DNA of 64,000 nucleotides from Taenia hydatigena. Lineage: Eukaryota; Platyhelminthes; Cestoda; Cyclophyllidea; Taeniidae. Every line of letters begins with the position of its first letter. The stretch's first letter is position 1. The stretch covers positions 62,001 to 126,000 of the forward strand of contig JADWOT020000002.1 in the NCBI GenBank assembly GCA_036345935.2, written 5' to 3'. A model generated the notes under the pieces. The model saw only the letters and a list, made by a program, of their open reading frames with translations. It was not told the origin of the DNA and made no database searches. Made by a program: the position numbers and the translations under genes. Shown here piece after piece: positions 37,471-50,066 of this stretch.

Positions 37471-39000
37471 TTTCACTGTCGTCGACCATTCATTAGCTAT
37501 ATTTTGCCCATCTAACAACTAAGAAGTTGCTTAGTCCCCATTCTTGCTTTAGCCAACATTAAGAATGATGCTTTGCTACCTGCATTGCCAAAACAGCAAA
37601 AGTCCATAACACTATCTCTGTCGCTTTGGGCAAAGAGTTGGAGATGTTTTATCCCAAATTTACGCGTTGGCCTTATTAAGAGTCTGTGCTATGCGTTTCT
37701 ACGTTGTAGTATACTGACGGCTTTCAATTAATGGTAGTAAAACGCAACGTTTCATTTTGGTCAAAATGGGCAGCAATCAATCAAAAAACGCTTACCAAAT
37801 GTGCCGCTCATGTTAATAATGCCTCGCCAGTGCCTCAGAATGCTGAGTTAAATTATGCGATAGCAAATTTTACTCATTTACAATCGCTGTTATTCAAACT
37901 TATTTTTAAATGACGTACTATTACAGAATACTGAAGGAAAGTCCTAGATTATGCCACAAGTGCTTTGTGCGATGCCGCCATTTACTAACTGCGTCAATTA
38001 AGTCAATGGGGAAAAGTCCACGATTGCGGCAAATGAGCTGAATACCTTACACATAGTGCTTTAAGGCCAGTTTAGATTTTAAGTGATATCCCGCTTATAG
38101 CTTCGTACCCCGTCACTTTTGCCTTTCCACGGAACCGTCAGCGACGTAAATATCTAAAGATGGACCAGATACGTCGATATGAAAGCCTACTAGCTTTTTT
38201 GACATTTCACTATATTATCTCGTTTGTTGTGATGCTTTAAGCAGCATGGCCATCTTAAGCTGTCTTTACATTTACTTTTGCACTCAATGATGCAGCGAAG
38301 ACTCAAGCTATTGGAAGATAATTGAAAAAAATAGCTTTACAGCTAAGAGTCGGCTTTTACTTTGCCCAGTGCTCTCATTACATGGGGTCAAACAAGCCTA
38401 GATTTTGTCGTACTACTGAATCATTAAGTGGGTGACGCATTCTGACATGATAAGAAGGAGAATCAGTCTGCTACAACAAGAGGGTTTGTGCCACCTTTCA
38501 TGCCTTCACCTTAAAGTTCGCTGTCCGCAAGTCGAGTAGTTCTTTACCCGAATTCTGATGTGAGATAGAGGAATGCAGCTGCCCAAATGGACAATGGCGC
38601 AGATGTCCACAGACTCTGATAGCTTATAAGTTCAGGTGGGGTCGCGTAAAGGTCGTCTCACGTTTTTTTATCCACAGTCCTTGTTATTCGGGGGGCTGGC
38701 CAGGTGACGGTACAAAGAGACGATGCCTCTAACCCTAACCCTAAGGTCTTAGCAATCGATGCCTTGACTATGTCCAACCTCCAAGAGATCACCATTCTCA
38801 CGTCACTAACATCGACAAGACTAATCGTATCGGAAATATTAACTGCTCTACTCTTACGGCCACGCATTTCTTGCCCATTCAACGTGGCATAAATTAAGAT
38901 GCTTTGCATTGACTCATGCTAACTGCTTGCATCGCTATCGTTGACGGATGGTAATCAAAGCCTGTCCAACCTGGACGTACCGCCAGCACCATCGATAACA
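37471..39000. other. Unassigned sequence up to the scaffold gap
   Basis: Short frames at 37731-37913 (plus) and 38658-38909 (overlapping on both strands) are unrecognised. Two and a half copies of taaccc at 38729-38746 are too few to be a telomere tract. The sequence left of the gap does not match the sequence left of duplication copy 1. Confidence 0.45.
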
Positions 39001-39100
39001 NNNNNNNNNNNNNNNNNNNNNNNNNNNNNNNNNNNNNNNNNNNNNNNNNNNNNNNNNNNNNNNNNNNNNNNNNNNNNNNNNNNNNNNNNNNNNNNNNNNN
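39001..39100. other. Assembly gap, 100 N
   Basis: A run of exactly 100 N is a conventional scaffolding placeholder, so the true distance is unknown. It abuts the second copy of the 3450-bp duplication directly, which bears on whether that copy is real. Confidence 0.98.
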
Positions 39101-42100
39101 TCGCCTCCTTTTTCCTCTTCCTATCCTGATCTGGCTTCGTCTCTGCCCCACTTTCTTATCAACCTCCTCTGTCATCATTTGTGTGGTTGATATTTCTTCT
39201 TCCAGTGGCGATGGCGGAGCGAGAGAATCGGGTCCCATATAAGAAGGTAGTATGTACCGCCAAACCACCTGCTCATCCAATTCCAACCTCTGGCCCATTG
39301 CAGCCAGATATTTATCGCGGGCCACATTCTGAGTCATTATTTTCTGCCGATTCAAGCACGTTACCGTCCTGGGCTTGTCGATTTTGGTCCCTGAGATTAT
39401 CATCATTCCATTTGCTGTTGGTAAGGCCTGATTATGTGTGGATGCGATTGATTGGGTGCAATTAGAAAAACAGAGGTTCTTACCGACGATTGCATTGAAG
39501 GCAGAGTGTAAGACCAAGAGAAACGGATGGCAGAGGGTAGGAGATGGCTGATCCTTGTTTTTTTGACTGGTGGATTAATTAACTTTAATAAAAACAGCAA
39601 TTGAGTTGTTCATCTCCCTACATTTCGTCTTTATTTGGCCTGCTATGTCGATTGTAGCTTCTCGCACATCTAGATGTCGTGGGAGTATCTGAAGAGTTCT
39701 ATACTACATTTTGCATACCGGGCAACAAATGAAACATGCATAAAATGAGATGCTGAAGCACTGCTGCGTCTTGAATAAATTAACCACCTGCTGCGAAGCT
39801 CTATATTATTTGCCTAAATATAAACTAGGCACAGTCAAATGTATCTTATCGTAAAATTGCAACAGCACTTTTCATCTAATCCATATTAATTGCAGTCATA
39901 TGCACATCAACAATCTAACTAGAGCGGCACTTCTTCCCTTATTCCACCCTAATTGCGATCCATATGGACAACGGATTTTACAACAAACGGATGTCTTCCC
40001 GTGTGTGTAGAAAATTTTCAGCTAGGACCAAATTATTTATTTTGTCTGCAGCGACATTCAATCCCCTATTGCTAGCGAATCTCAGTTTTTGCTACATTTC
40101 TTCTATACAGGTTTCGATGCCTAGTTAACATCTACGCGTCCTTACCGCTGGTCCTCCCGCGTGTTTTACTTAGTTTCGCATTCATCCTTCGTCCTAACGC
40201 TCCACCACTCTCCAGCACTATTACTTAGGTTACACATTCCTCCATACAAGCACACGTCACATCAAGCCCAATCGAATGAACCCGACAGGATCATGCATAA
40301 TCCAGTCGTTTGGGTTAACTAAGTAGCTACAGAATTAGAGGTGCTTTCAGGCTAATGCGCGATTCTACCCACTTATAAGGTGTGCATCTTATGTTTGCAA
40401 TGACGGTGGTAACCAGCAAGGCGGGAAAAGTTAATGTGCCAGCAAAAGGAGGAGGTAGCTGAAGGGAGTGACGACTAACTTGGTAAATTGATAGGCATGT
40501 GAAGTAACCTTAATGGGAAGTTAGGTTGAATGGGACAGTGTCAGGTGCATTGGTGTTGGATGTGACAGCCAAGACTAGCGTAGCTCTTCGGTGTGATCCA
40601 AGTGGTAGAGCACCGGGAAGTATAGTCGAGGGCTGAGGGTTTAAGTCACTATTTGGGCTTTCTTTCTATGTCTCTGGTGCTGTATGTGGTGCGCATATTG
40701 TGCAAGGTCTCTGTGTGAGAAGGTGATGAAGGTGCGGTGGTTGAATTCGCACAACGCAACAATTGCGTGCAGACTCAAGAAAGCAATTTGGCAACTTCTT
40801 CTGGAATCACAGGCTGACTGACTTAAGGCTGTGACGAGTAACAAAGCGTAGACAACTTTGCATCGAAAAATAAACAATAAAACCAGGCCAATGTTTCAAG
40901 AAATAAAAAAAATTGAATTCATTACTAAAAACATACCTTTCGGAAAAGAGTATATCCACTTGTCGAATTTGCCTATTTTTACCTATGGGACTAGATGCAC
41001 TTGAAAGAACTATTAAAAGTGTACAAACTTAAGTTGTTGCATCCTGGAACCTCTTTGAAGGTAACAGAAGGCGTAGTACTGAGGCAGAACACAACAGATG
41101 GGATGAAGCTGCTGGCATTTCCCGGAGGCAGCCCACGCGTCCAGGACATAATGGCCATCTATGTGACCGAAACCAAAACCAGCAATCATTGGACTAAAAT
41201 TTCCTAATCTCTGCAAATAATGCTTTAAACCAAGGTTATTGGTCACTGTTTGATGATTTATTCTGGGCAGCGTGGGACTGATAAAATCCTCTCATATACT
41301 TTTAATTGTTTGCGGAAATCGCAGGACGCAAGAGTTTGAACGATCAAATTTATTCAGTTATTTTATTGCTTCTATAACGATTATGACTCTATGCAGGGTG
41401 CGACTTAATTAATATCTTAGAGAATTTTCTTCGTCAAGAGGAAAATATCATCTTAAAATTGCACTATTGACGTCATTGGTTTTCGTTCATGTATGCTTAG
41501 GTCTGCATACACCAACAGTTTTGCTGCGGTGATAGCATGCGATCTTCTGTCTCAGTTCATTTTTCTGACGATCATGCTTATTGGAGACGATTTGAAGATG
41601 GAAGCGATTCACTTTGATTCAGTGCTTGCCCTTAACAGTTTCAGACGCACAACTAATTCCCGTTTCCTGCATTCTAAGAGAAAGATAAAAAATAAGCAAA
41701 GGTTATAATGCGATTCTGATGCACTCGTTCGGCTTGTCTGTGAAGATGCCTTGTGAACTTAAATCCAAGCACAAACTCCAACAAGCTTGTTAATAAATTA
41801 GTGTTGCTATGATGCTTCAGCCTCATTTAGATGCATGCCCAACAGCTTTTTCAAATTAAAGTAATCGCGATATTCTGCTGTTTATGAGGAGCAGTCATTT
41901 CTTTAATGCTAAGCAAATAAGGCGTCAAAGGAGGTGATTGGAACTGCATTGGTAATTAAACACGATGCCACTGTCCTTTTCCTTTCTAAGCAGACAACGT
42001 CGAAAAGGCGATAAGACAATTTTGTATGTAGGATGAAATAACCGTGTACTATGCAAACATGGAAACGATTTATTCGCAATATAACAATACATGGCACATA

Positions 42101-42550
42101 AATATCCATGAAGTACAAATAGGACAAAGTTTTCATTAATTCATAGCGGTTGGAAGTATGGATATCTGCATACTACAGAGCCTAGAGGGGAATTATGCAT
42201 TATGACCGATCGATGTTGCACTGATAGAACATGCGTGGATTGATAATTAAATATTATGTAGGTGCAATCGTTAAAGCATAATATGAAGGCGGCATTGTAA
42301 AGTAAATCAAGTCCCCTGGTACATTGTGCGGCGAGCTAGCATGATCAAAACCAGTGAATTTATCCCGTGCGTAGGTGGGCTTGCAGTCGTAGAAATTGAG
42401 GGACTTCAGCGTGGATAGATCAGAGTAGATGGACTAAAAGTTGAATGCACTGCCATGCGGTGTGGCATAGGAGAAGGAAACTGAAGGTAATGGCAGTGTT
42501 GAAGGGGAGGTGTGGCTCAGAATATTGGACGAATGTGCCTTGGGTGCAGA
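39101..42550 (+). repeat. Near-identical 3450-bp duplicated block, copy 2
   Basis: This has the same content as 28932-32381 at offset 10169. It starts at the first base after the N gap and ends at gtgccttgggtgcaga, after which unrelated sequence (tgatgagatggtggagtggg) follows. One substitution was noticed. So few differences over 3450 bases imply either a very recent duplication or two versions of one locus placed in the same scaffold. Confidence 0.95.
40586..40660 (+). pseudogene. tRNA-derived (SINE-like) head, duplicated copy 2
   Basis: This is the counterpart of the tRNA-like segment at 30417-30491 within the second copy of the large duplication. It has the same A-box-like and B-box-like motifs and the same loss of stem pairing. 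Confidence 0.45.
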
Positions 42551-45500
42551 TGATGAGATGGTGGAGTGGGGGACGCAAATCGAAGTGGGCCTTGAATGAA
42601 GTGCTTTGCGCTGGTGCCTTTTCGACTTTTGATATACACGTTCGGGTCTGATTCTATTTACCCCCGACCTCGGTCTAAAATGTGCAAATTAAAGGGGATT
42701 TTAAAATGACCAGCACTAAAAGAAGTTCATGTATGAGTCAAAATCTACCTGCCGTCCCTCTTCGGAGGTTTCTGCAGACGCAAGCGGCGCGTGTGCATCT
42801 CCAGTCACAAGATTTGCAAAATAACTAACGTTAATACAACTCGATGAACATAGACTAAGCGACTTGACTAAAAATCACAACACCTGGCCACGTAATCATT
42901 AATTTATTCAACTACTGCAGATTGTTAGATTGCGGCATGTTCACACAGCTTTCGTGATATCTGGTCACCGCTGCAAGGACTTGGTGACATATTATGGCGC
43001 GGGCCAAACCCGACTACTCTAAATTGTTCGTATCGTACCCATGGAACTGAATATTACCACTTCTCCTTAGTCCATTCGAGAACACAAGTTTTGACTTTAC
43101 AGCACTTTGGTTGCGGCACATCTCTTTATCTCCTCCAAAATTGATGCTGAGCCAGAGCTTAAGTCAAAACATGTAGATCATTAGTCTGCACTGCCGAACT
43201 AGCTTTGGCCTTCTTTACAGCTCTAAGGGTCTCATTATTAAAACGATTGGCTTCTAGTGCACCAAATCTCCGTATACTTCTTGTTATTTCTTTTATCAAT
43301 CACATAGTAACGTGATTCATTGGTTTCTACTTGAAGTCGCTTGGAAAACATGACATTTAAGTAGCTACGCTACACCTCTGCTGAGTCAGATTCGTTTTAA
43401 GTAACCTATTTTTTCCACTATTTCGCTCCATTCGGGCATCGAAAACACTTCCTAAAAGAAAAATGATGAACAAAATACTCCCAAATTAAATTGATCCATT
43501 TTCTTGCGCAAACTTGACATTCGCGTCGACATCATTCCTTGACATTTTTGAGTAACGCCAAAGGGAGTCGCATGTAATCAATCTGGGTGATACTTTTCGA
43601 GCCAATTTGATTTGCGTAGCATTCTTCGTAAATTACACAGTGATGCCTGCTTATCCACATATCCAAAATGCAAAAAGGCCTTGGCTTGTAAAAACATTCC
43701 ATGAAATGCATTTTAGGGCAAACGGTGCTATTGGCAGACATTGTTTTCCAATCCTATACAAATTGAATATTATTGTTTATCTAATGAATCAGCTACTCTC
43801 AATCTCTTGAAGCTGGTCAATACATTCCTTTTTCTGTGAGGAGTCCCCATTTTGATATTAAAATCTGGTTTTGTTGTGATGTGACAACCAAATTCGTTCT
43901 TCCAAAAAATAGTGCAGATCAGTTGCATCGTAATTCTTCAAGACGAAATCATTAATCTTTAAGCCGACTGGCTTTAGACGACGTAGTAGGCAAAAGACCA
44001 TCCGGACTGTAGCCACTTTGATGTTAGCCCTACAAGAATAAGTGTGTTCCTCCAATATTTGCGCACAAAATTTGTCTGCAGCTGCTGATACTGTGAGTAC
44101 AGTCAAGGGGTATATGTGGATTTAAAGAATCAGTCCGAAGAAATTGAACAGATTGAAATATTCGTTTTCGTCTACTAAAATGGTGTAGCTGGAGACGTAT
44201 TTTGCTGGTGGTTATGCTGGCTAATTTGTACGTTAACTGCGCCATTTCTTTATCGAGGGCAAAATGTATTGCTCATTTTCTCTCGTCTGCGATTAAAAGA
44301 TTGCGAATAAAGCTAATGTTCGGTTCGCTTACATTTAGACATAAGGCCCCACTTGCTTGTGAGCACTTTTATAATGCACTAGCTGATGGTGACATCTCTA
44401 TTTATTATTAAGTAAGGCAAAGTTTTGGCTTCTACAACTAAGACATGTAATGCTGCAGTGTACGAAAATTTGGCGAGGCAGTGGTGCCGCCAACAAGACA
44501 AAGTATTACGAACTCATGCCAAGTGCATGGTGCGCATATCACCTGTTCAAATTTGATCCACAGCAGTTTTTTGTTACATTATGCCACATTTAGCATTCGT
44601 AGGGTTAGTTTTGCAACTGGAAAAGCACCTACCTGGGCAGCGCGCAGGCCAGAGGGGTTGTGTGTGGGCACGTGATGCACTGTAGACGCCGATTTTTACG
44701 GTGTATCAATCACGTACAAAAGACCGACGAAGCTCATAGCTGAGATCTATCTGCTCGATAGAATTTGACGAAATGCGAATGTGTTTCGAGAAGACCTTTC
44801 GAAAATAGCGAGGGTTAGTGAATCATTACTGAATACTTGCCCACTGAGAGGAGGACGTGGCTTGCCTAAATAACGTGACAGTGGCGTCTCTGTGGTTTTG
44901 CAAAGCACGTTAGTAGCATTTCCTACACGCTCAATTTTTCCGGTTGGCTCACGATTAATAATGGATTAATTTTTATTAGTCATGTAGCATTTCCGTCCCT
45001 ACCCACTGGTCCTTGGGTGAAAGCGCTTGACACCATCTGGAGGTGTTGCAGGCAGGCGCTTCTGCTCCTCCGCATAGGTTGGGTTTGTCTTTACTTCTCG
45101 GATGTCACCTCTTCATCATGCATCAAACAACATTGTTAAGGCTTTGCATTCGAGGTCTATTTCATTGGACCATTGAAATGTGAAGCATTAAAGATGCTTT
45201 GCTACGGCCTTTTGAGCAATATAACGCGCCTTCTTTTTATCAGTACGTCAGTAACTTCAACCAAAATTAAATGAACTTCTTTCGAATTTGTCAAAGAGTG
45301 GTTATTCTTTGCAATTGGTTGAATCCCTTCATAGCAAATAGGACAAAATCCAAAAGCAAAATCTAATCGTTTTCCTCCCATCCTTATTGCATGTTGCTAT
45401 GCCGTTTTGAATGGTTCGATGCCGAATAGCAGCGCCATTTATCTCAGTTCCCTAAACGTGACTTTCGGTGCAGATTAAATATCACTTCTGAAATAAAAAT

Positions 45501-45814
45501 ACTCAGAAAGGCATTCCTGATGTTTAGGGCTACCTATCCCGTTGCTTCTTTGACATCCTCTATACCTCCAACCCAACCATAACTCTACCTCACTCATGCA
45601 CTCAGAAGTGGTGCAACATTATAGGAATAGATGGCTTTCCTTGCACTGTTTGCAATTCCAGCCCAATTAAACGTAAACGGAGGCCTCTAACTTGTCCTCA
45701 GAATGCCTTCCCTTTGATAAAGGTGAATCCACTAAGTAGACTTAGCGATCAGGGTTAATTAATCAGTTGGTGTAATTCTACAAATGTGTACTTAGTCCTT
45801 CTAAGTGGAAACGA
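42551..45814. other. Unassigned sequence
   Basis: Frames at 43532-43810, 43858-44245 and 44202-44411 overlap on both strands and are not recognisable. No internal repeat or RNA gene was seen. The sequence is mostly AT-rich. Confidence 0.45.
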
Positions 45815-45887
45815 GTCCTGGTGGCCTAATGGGTAAGGCGTCGGTTTCCGGAGCCGAAGATTGCGGGTCCGAGTCCCGCTCAGGATG
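45815..45887 (+). tRNA. tRNA-Arg (anticodon CCG), possibly a pseudogene
   Basis: A full 73-base cloverleaf can be drawn. The acceptor stem gtcctgg pairs with tcaggat (two G-U pairs). The D stem gcct/aggc encloses a loop with GG. The anticodon stem tcggt/gccga holds loop ttCCGga. The variable loop is agatt, the T stem gcggg/cccgc, and the discriminator base G. Anticodon CCG decodes CGG arginine codons. Two oddities lower confidence in function. The T loop reads tccgagt rather than ttcgagt, changing the nearly invariant T55 and the B box. No run of four T follows closely (only tgtttgttc). It could be a weak gene, a recent pseudogene or a SINE head. The 3' CCA is not encoded, as is normal for nuclear genes. 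Confidence 0.7.
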
Positions 45888-46691
45888 AATCTGTTTGTTC
45901 TTGAAGAAATATAACTTGTTATTCTAAAGCACAACGCGGAATTCCATAAATCATGCCTGCACTGACCTGAGGGCACTTAAAGTACGCGACTGTTGCTCTT
46001 CTGCGCTTCACTCAGACGTGAAATTACGGAACGGAACAGAGTGTCCCACTGAGTACCCACCGCGTTCTATCAGAAGTTCTGTTGCATGATCTCAAACAAT
46101 TAGCCTTTCATCATTTGGGTTACTTAAAGCGATAGCTCATAGATTTGCCTGCACCCCATTCCACATATTTTATGCTTACGGCCAAATGTTGCTCGGCATA
46201 GTTTTAAATATATCCAAGTAAAGTCCCTTGAAATACCCGGTACATTATGACACCTTCTTTAATAAGAGTTTTCTCATTCTTTACAGAAAAAGAACTAAGT
46301 TTAACCCAGAGCCCGTCACTTGGGGCGCATAACGAGGATTCAACTTAAGCGCCGTGGATTTTAATAGGAAGCCTGTGTTGCTCAAAGTTTTGGCCAACCA
46401 CACGGCGACAACTGCTCTGCGTTGTAATCACATGTCTTATGGAGGGTTGATCTAGGAGGTCCCCCTGCCTACTCATTATATTCGCTATAAGCTTTGTCGC
46501 AGAGGGTCGCGCATCTCGCCTTTCACTTGGTCATAATAGGTGCCTGCACATGAAAGTTGGACTCAGCATCATTCAGAAACATCATCCCATGCTTTGCACG
46601 TTTGGAATACATGCACCAAGGTTGATAGACTGTAAGTCTACGATGCATCTTAGGTGAACATGCATTGATGTGCATATGAATGCATACATAA
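45888..46691. other. Unassigned sequence
   Basis: This is the flank between the tRNA and the long open frame. A minus frame at 46523-46786 runs into the latter. No terminator-like T run, repeat or other RNA gene was seen. Confidence 0.45.
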
Positions 46692-47294
46692 GTGAAAGCA
46701 TGCTCCGTTGCTTTATTGAACTCCTCCACAGAATCAGCAATGCTGTTGTATATGCTACCTATGCAACTTTTAAGAGGTCCGTTCAAAGGCGAAATCGATT
46801 TGACACAAACGAATTTTTCTAAGCAGCTAACTGTAGTCTCAACTTATACGTTAGTTGCCTACTGTCTTTGCTGTGCGAAGTTTTTGAAGCAGATTATGAC
46901 GAAACGGGTGCGTTCCCTACATGTGTGCCTCTTGCGAAAAGCACCGTTGCCTTCTTTTTGCGTCTTTAACACAGCGCTTCCTTTAAACCGGTACAAAATT
47001 GAGTCGCTATTGTTTCAGATCACCACCGCGGTGCATCTTAAGTACTGTTTTAAACATCATTTTTATGATGACAACTCTTCTATGCCTTCTTGTTTCTTAG
47101 TAGCCTTCCACGATCACATTGTTGGCATCCCTCTGTATTCACTTCGTTCGTGTTCATTTTTTCGACAAAGGAACCTGCAATATCTTGGTGACGATGCAAA
47201 GATCCTTTTTAACCCTCGGATTTTTATCATTAGGAATGAGAATTATTTATACTTGATGTGCTCCACTGGTGTTGAGTTGATTTTTATTCAGTGA
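46692..47294 (+). CDS. Longest open frame in the window (about 200 codons), unknown
   Basis: The frame runs from a GTG at 46692 (first ATG about 16 codons in) to a TGA. A frame this long is uncommon by chance at this base composition, which is why it is listed. The peptide is rich in Leu, Cys, Phe and His, with a hydrophobic stretch near residues 48-65 (LTVVSTYTLVAYCLCCAKF) and a basic segment after it (KQIMTKRVRS). No domain is recognisable, and no clear splice sites, Kozak context or polyadenylation signal were found. It may be an exon of an unknown or fast-evolving gene, a relic, or a chance frame in T-rich sequence. Confidence 0.2.
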   Translation: MKACSVALLNSSTESAMLLYMLPMQLLRGPFKGEIDLTQTNFSKQLTVVSTYTLVAYCLCCAKFLKQIMTKRVRSLHVCLLRKAPLPSFCVFNTALPLNRYKIESLLFQITTAVHLKYCFKHHFYDDNSSMPSCFLVAFHDHIVGIPLYSLRSCSFFRQRNLQYLGDDAKILFNPRIFIIRNENYLYLMCSTGVELIFIQ

Positions 47295-49033
47295 GAGACT
47301 ATCGAGGCGCACTCGTCGGTTATTGTCTCCTTGCGAATAACACCGAGGTGCGTGATGACTGAGCCGTGTCGATCCGCCAATCTAAGGAGTTGGTGCCACT
47401 GACGCTTTTATATTGGAGATCGCACAGCAGTCGTTCATTCGGTCTGCCATGCGTCCACACAGGCAACGTAATTATTGATGATGCGTGCGACGATTTGCCC
47501 CAGCCTTACACGAATTTTTTGCCACTTCCATGAGGCCTGTCCATTTCAACCTGAATTGAGGGAAGTATCAGAGGAGCCACAAAAAAGGAACGGCGATTAC
47601 ATGTAGTAAAGTAATTATGCGGGTATGTGGGTGAGTGGGTGGGTGATAAGGTGTTGGCGGAAAGTGGAGTTGAAAATAAGGCAACTAATAACTATACAAA
47701 AAGCAACTACGAGAGATCTTACTTAACCCAGGATAGAACTGTCGACAGTAGGATAGAGTTCACAAACGGCAGAAATATTGGGGAGCATCTTACTAGAAGT
47801 GCAGAGCTTGATAACAATTGCCAGATTAAAAAGTGGTAGTCCATGCCGAATTCCCTTTAAGAGTGGTTCTCACTTAGATGGTGGGCCAGTCAGAACAACA
47901 AACGCTAGTTTTGGTCAAGACAACTATTATTTGGCAGTATTATTGACAGAGTAGTCAACGCTGTCCCCAGGGACATCCATCTGAATGGCATTCATCTTTC
48001 ACTTCCACCGGCATACCTTACCGAGGCATTCCTACAAATCCAGCAGAGCCTACCTACAAATAGGCGATTCCTCCTCGTATCATTAGAAGGCTGCAAGAAA
48101 GATGATTGATTATTAATTTCACCTCCTCATTTTGTGAGTTTTCAACCGCTCGCTTTCGACGCTTCATTTTTATCACCTTTTGTCTACATCCTTCCCCCAT
48201 ATTAGGGCAGACATCTCGTGGTAGAACACAGGTGTCTCTTGATGGCTAAAAGGCGTTCAGCTGAAGGGGCAACATCCGGAAAAGAAAATCAGGGACAGGT
48301 CCTTTTAATTATGCGAGGCAATTTAATGCACATAAGAATCGGCTTAGCTCTAGGATGCTGCAGGACGCATTCAGCATTCAATATTCAGTCCTTGCTTTCA
48401 GATGTTTCCTGTTATGATCTCCAAAAAATCCTTCCTAAAGTATCATTCCACATAACTTTTACTTGCATTGACTACTGAGCCTCAATCCAGTAACAAGCAC
48501 TCCATTTTTAATTTGCACAGATTATTTGCATTCTTGTTATGGTGAAGAAAAGCGATACAGTGCATGACTATGCCTAGACTTTTGTTCAGCAAAGGCTTGT
48601 ACGCACATGGCTTAGATTGGTCAAGTAGAGTCATCGTAGCAGAAGGGGAAGTCGGAATGAACCGAGGTTCCTAAAACTTATCAACCCACAAGCATTTGTT
48701 GGTGGCTGGTGCTCCAGGATCAGCATACTTTTTGAGACGTTACGAGCAACCGGATCGTTTACAATGTGGACGGGTATGTCAAGAGGCTGTCTGATGTTGA
48801 TGGCCTATCTATCGCAAAGAACTTGGCAATTGACAACAAACGCATTAAATGATGAGAACGTGCGAGTGGATAAATGGGTGAATAAATGATGGACGGTTAG
48901 ATGGATACAGGATGGGTGGCTTCAGGGATTAGTTGAACCATTGCGATCTCAAGCTATTAAAGCACATGCTTGAATCGGAAGCGGCGACATGGGAGTCGAG
49001 GTGTCATGCGTATGTCATCCTGTTGACAAGCGT
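47295..49033. other. Unassigned sequence
   Basis: Plus frames at 47627-47839 and 48218-48478 are unrecognised. No repeat copy was seen until the inverted block begins at 49034. Confidence 0.45.
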
Positions 49034-49613
49034 AGTGCATCAGAATCGCATTATAACCTTTGCTTATTTTTTATCTTTCTCTTAGAATGCAGGAAACGGG
49101 AATTAGTTGTGCGTCTGAAACTGTTAAGGGCAAGCACTGAATCAAAGTGAATCGCTTCCATCTTCAAATCGTCTCCAATAAGCATGATCGTCAGAAAAAT
49201 GAACTGAGACAGAAGATCGCATGCTATCACCGCAGCAAAACTGTTGGTGTATGCAGACCTAAGCATACATGAACGAAAACCAATGACGTCAATAGTGCAA
49301 TTTTAAGATGATATTTTCCTCTTGACGAAGAAAATTCTCTAAGATATTAATTAAGTCGCACCCTGCATAGAGTCATAATCGTTATAGAAGCAATAAAATA
49401 ACTGAATAAATTTGATCGTTCAAACTCTTGCGTCCTGCGATTTCCGCAAACAATTAAAAGTATATGAGAGGATTTTATCAGTCCCACGCTGCCCAGAATA
49501 AATCATCAAACAGTGACCAATAACCTTGGTTTAAAGCATTATTTGCAGAGATTAGGAAATTTTAGTCCAATGATTGCTGGTTTTGGTTTCGGTCACATAG
49601 ATGGCCATTATGT
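49034..49613 (-). repeat. Inverted 580-bp fragment of the large duplication (third copy)
   Basis: This is the reverse complement of 30977-31556 (coordinates sum to 80590) and hence also of 41146-41725. All stretches compared are identical, including a 71-codon frame (49051-49266 minus, same as 31324-31539). Both borders are abrupt. The right border adjoins dispersed repeat copy B with only about three shared bases (tgt). Confidence 0.95.
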
Positions 49614-50066
49614 TTTACACGCCAGGAGAGAGACATCGATGCTACTGCATGCTAAATAAGGACATAAAAATAATCGTTCTCTCAGCAAGGCAAAAGAAAG
49701 CGAAAGCGAGAACTAGAGTTTTGGGTCACTTGCAATAACATTGTGCCGAATGGCTAAACTAACACAAAATTTGATTAACAAAAACAGCATACAAGGCTGC
49801 ATTCAAATTGTGGCGACAGCCTGTCAGCAGGTCAGCCTAACACGCTAATCTACAGCAAACATAGTTGGTGAATTCTTTTAAAAGCCATGGGTTAGTTAAG
49901 CATGAATTGCTTTTCATCGTAGCACTGAGAGGATGAGGGATATGCTGCAACAGCGAATAAGAAACCCAATTAGCAAAACAGTTCACCAAGCGGTATCTTT
50001 TGCAGTGCGAATTTTCAGGTTATTTAGGTACTAAGTCTTACATAGGTAGCTGTGAAGTTGAAGTTA
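49614..50066 (+). repeat. Left part of repeat copy B, nearly identical to copy A
   Basis: This is the reverse complement of 8662-9111. Apart from a few bases at the very left end, only one difference was noticed over about 440 bases (gcatgctaaataa here against gcacgctaaataa). Just right of 50066 identity drops to about 90%. The sharp step suggests recent copying or gene conversion of this segment alone. Confidence 0.9.

Noticed and set aside
38729..38746. Telomere-like taaccc repeats
   Set aside because: Only about two and a half copies; expected by chance and not a telomere or a fusion scar.
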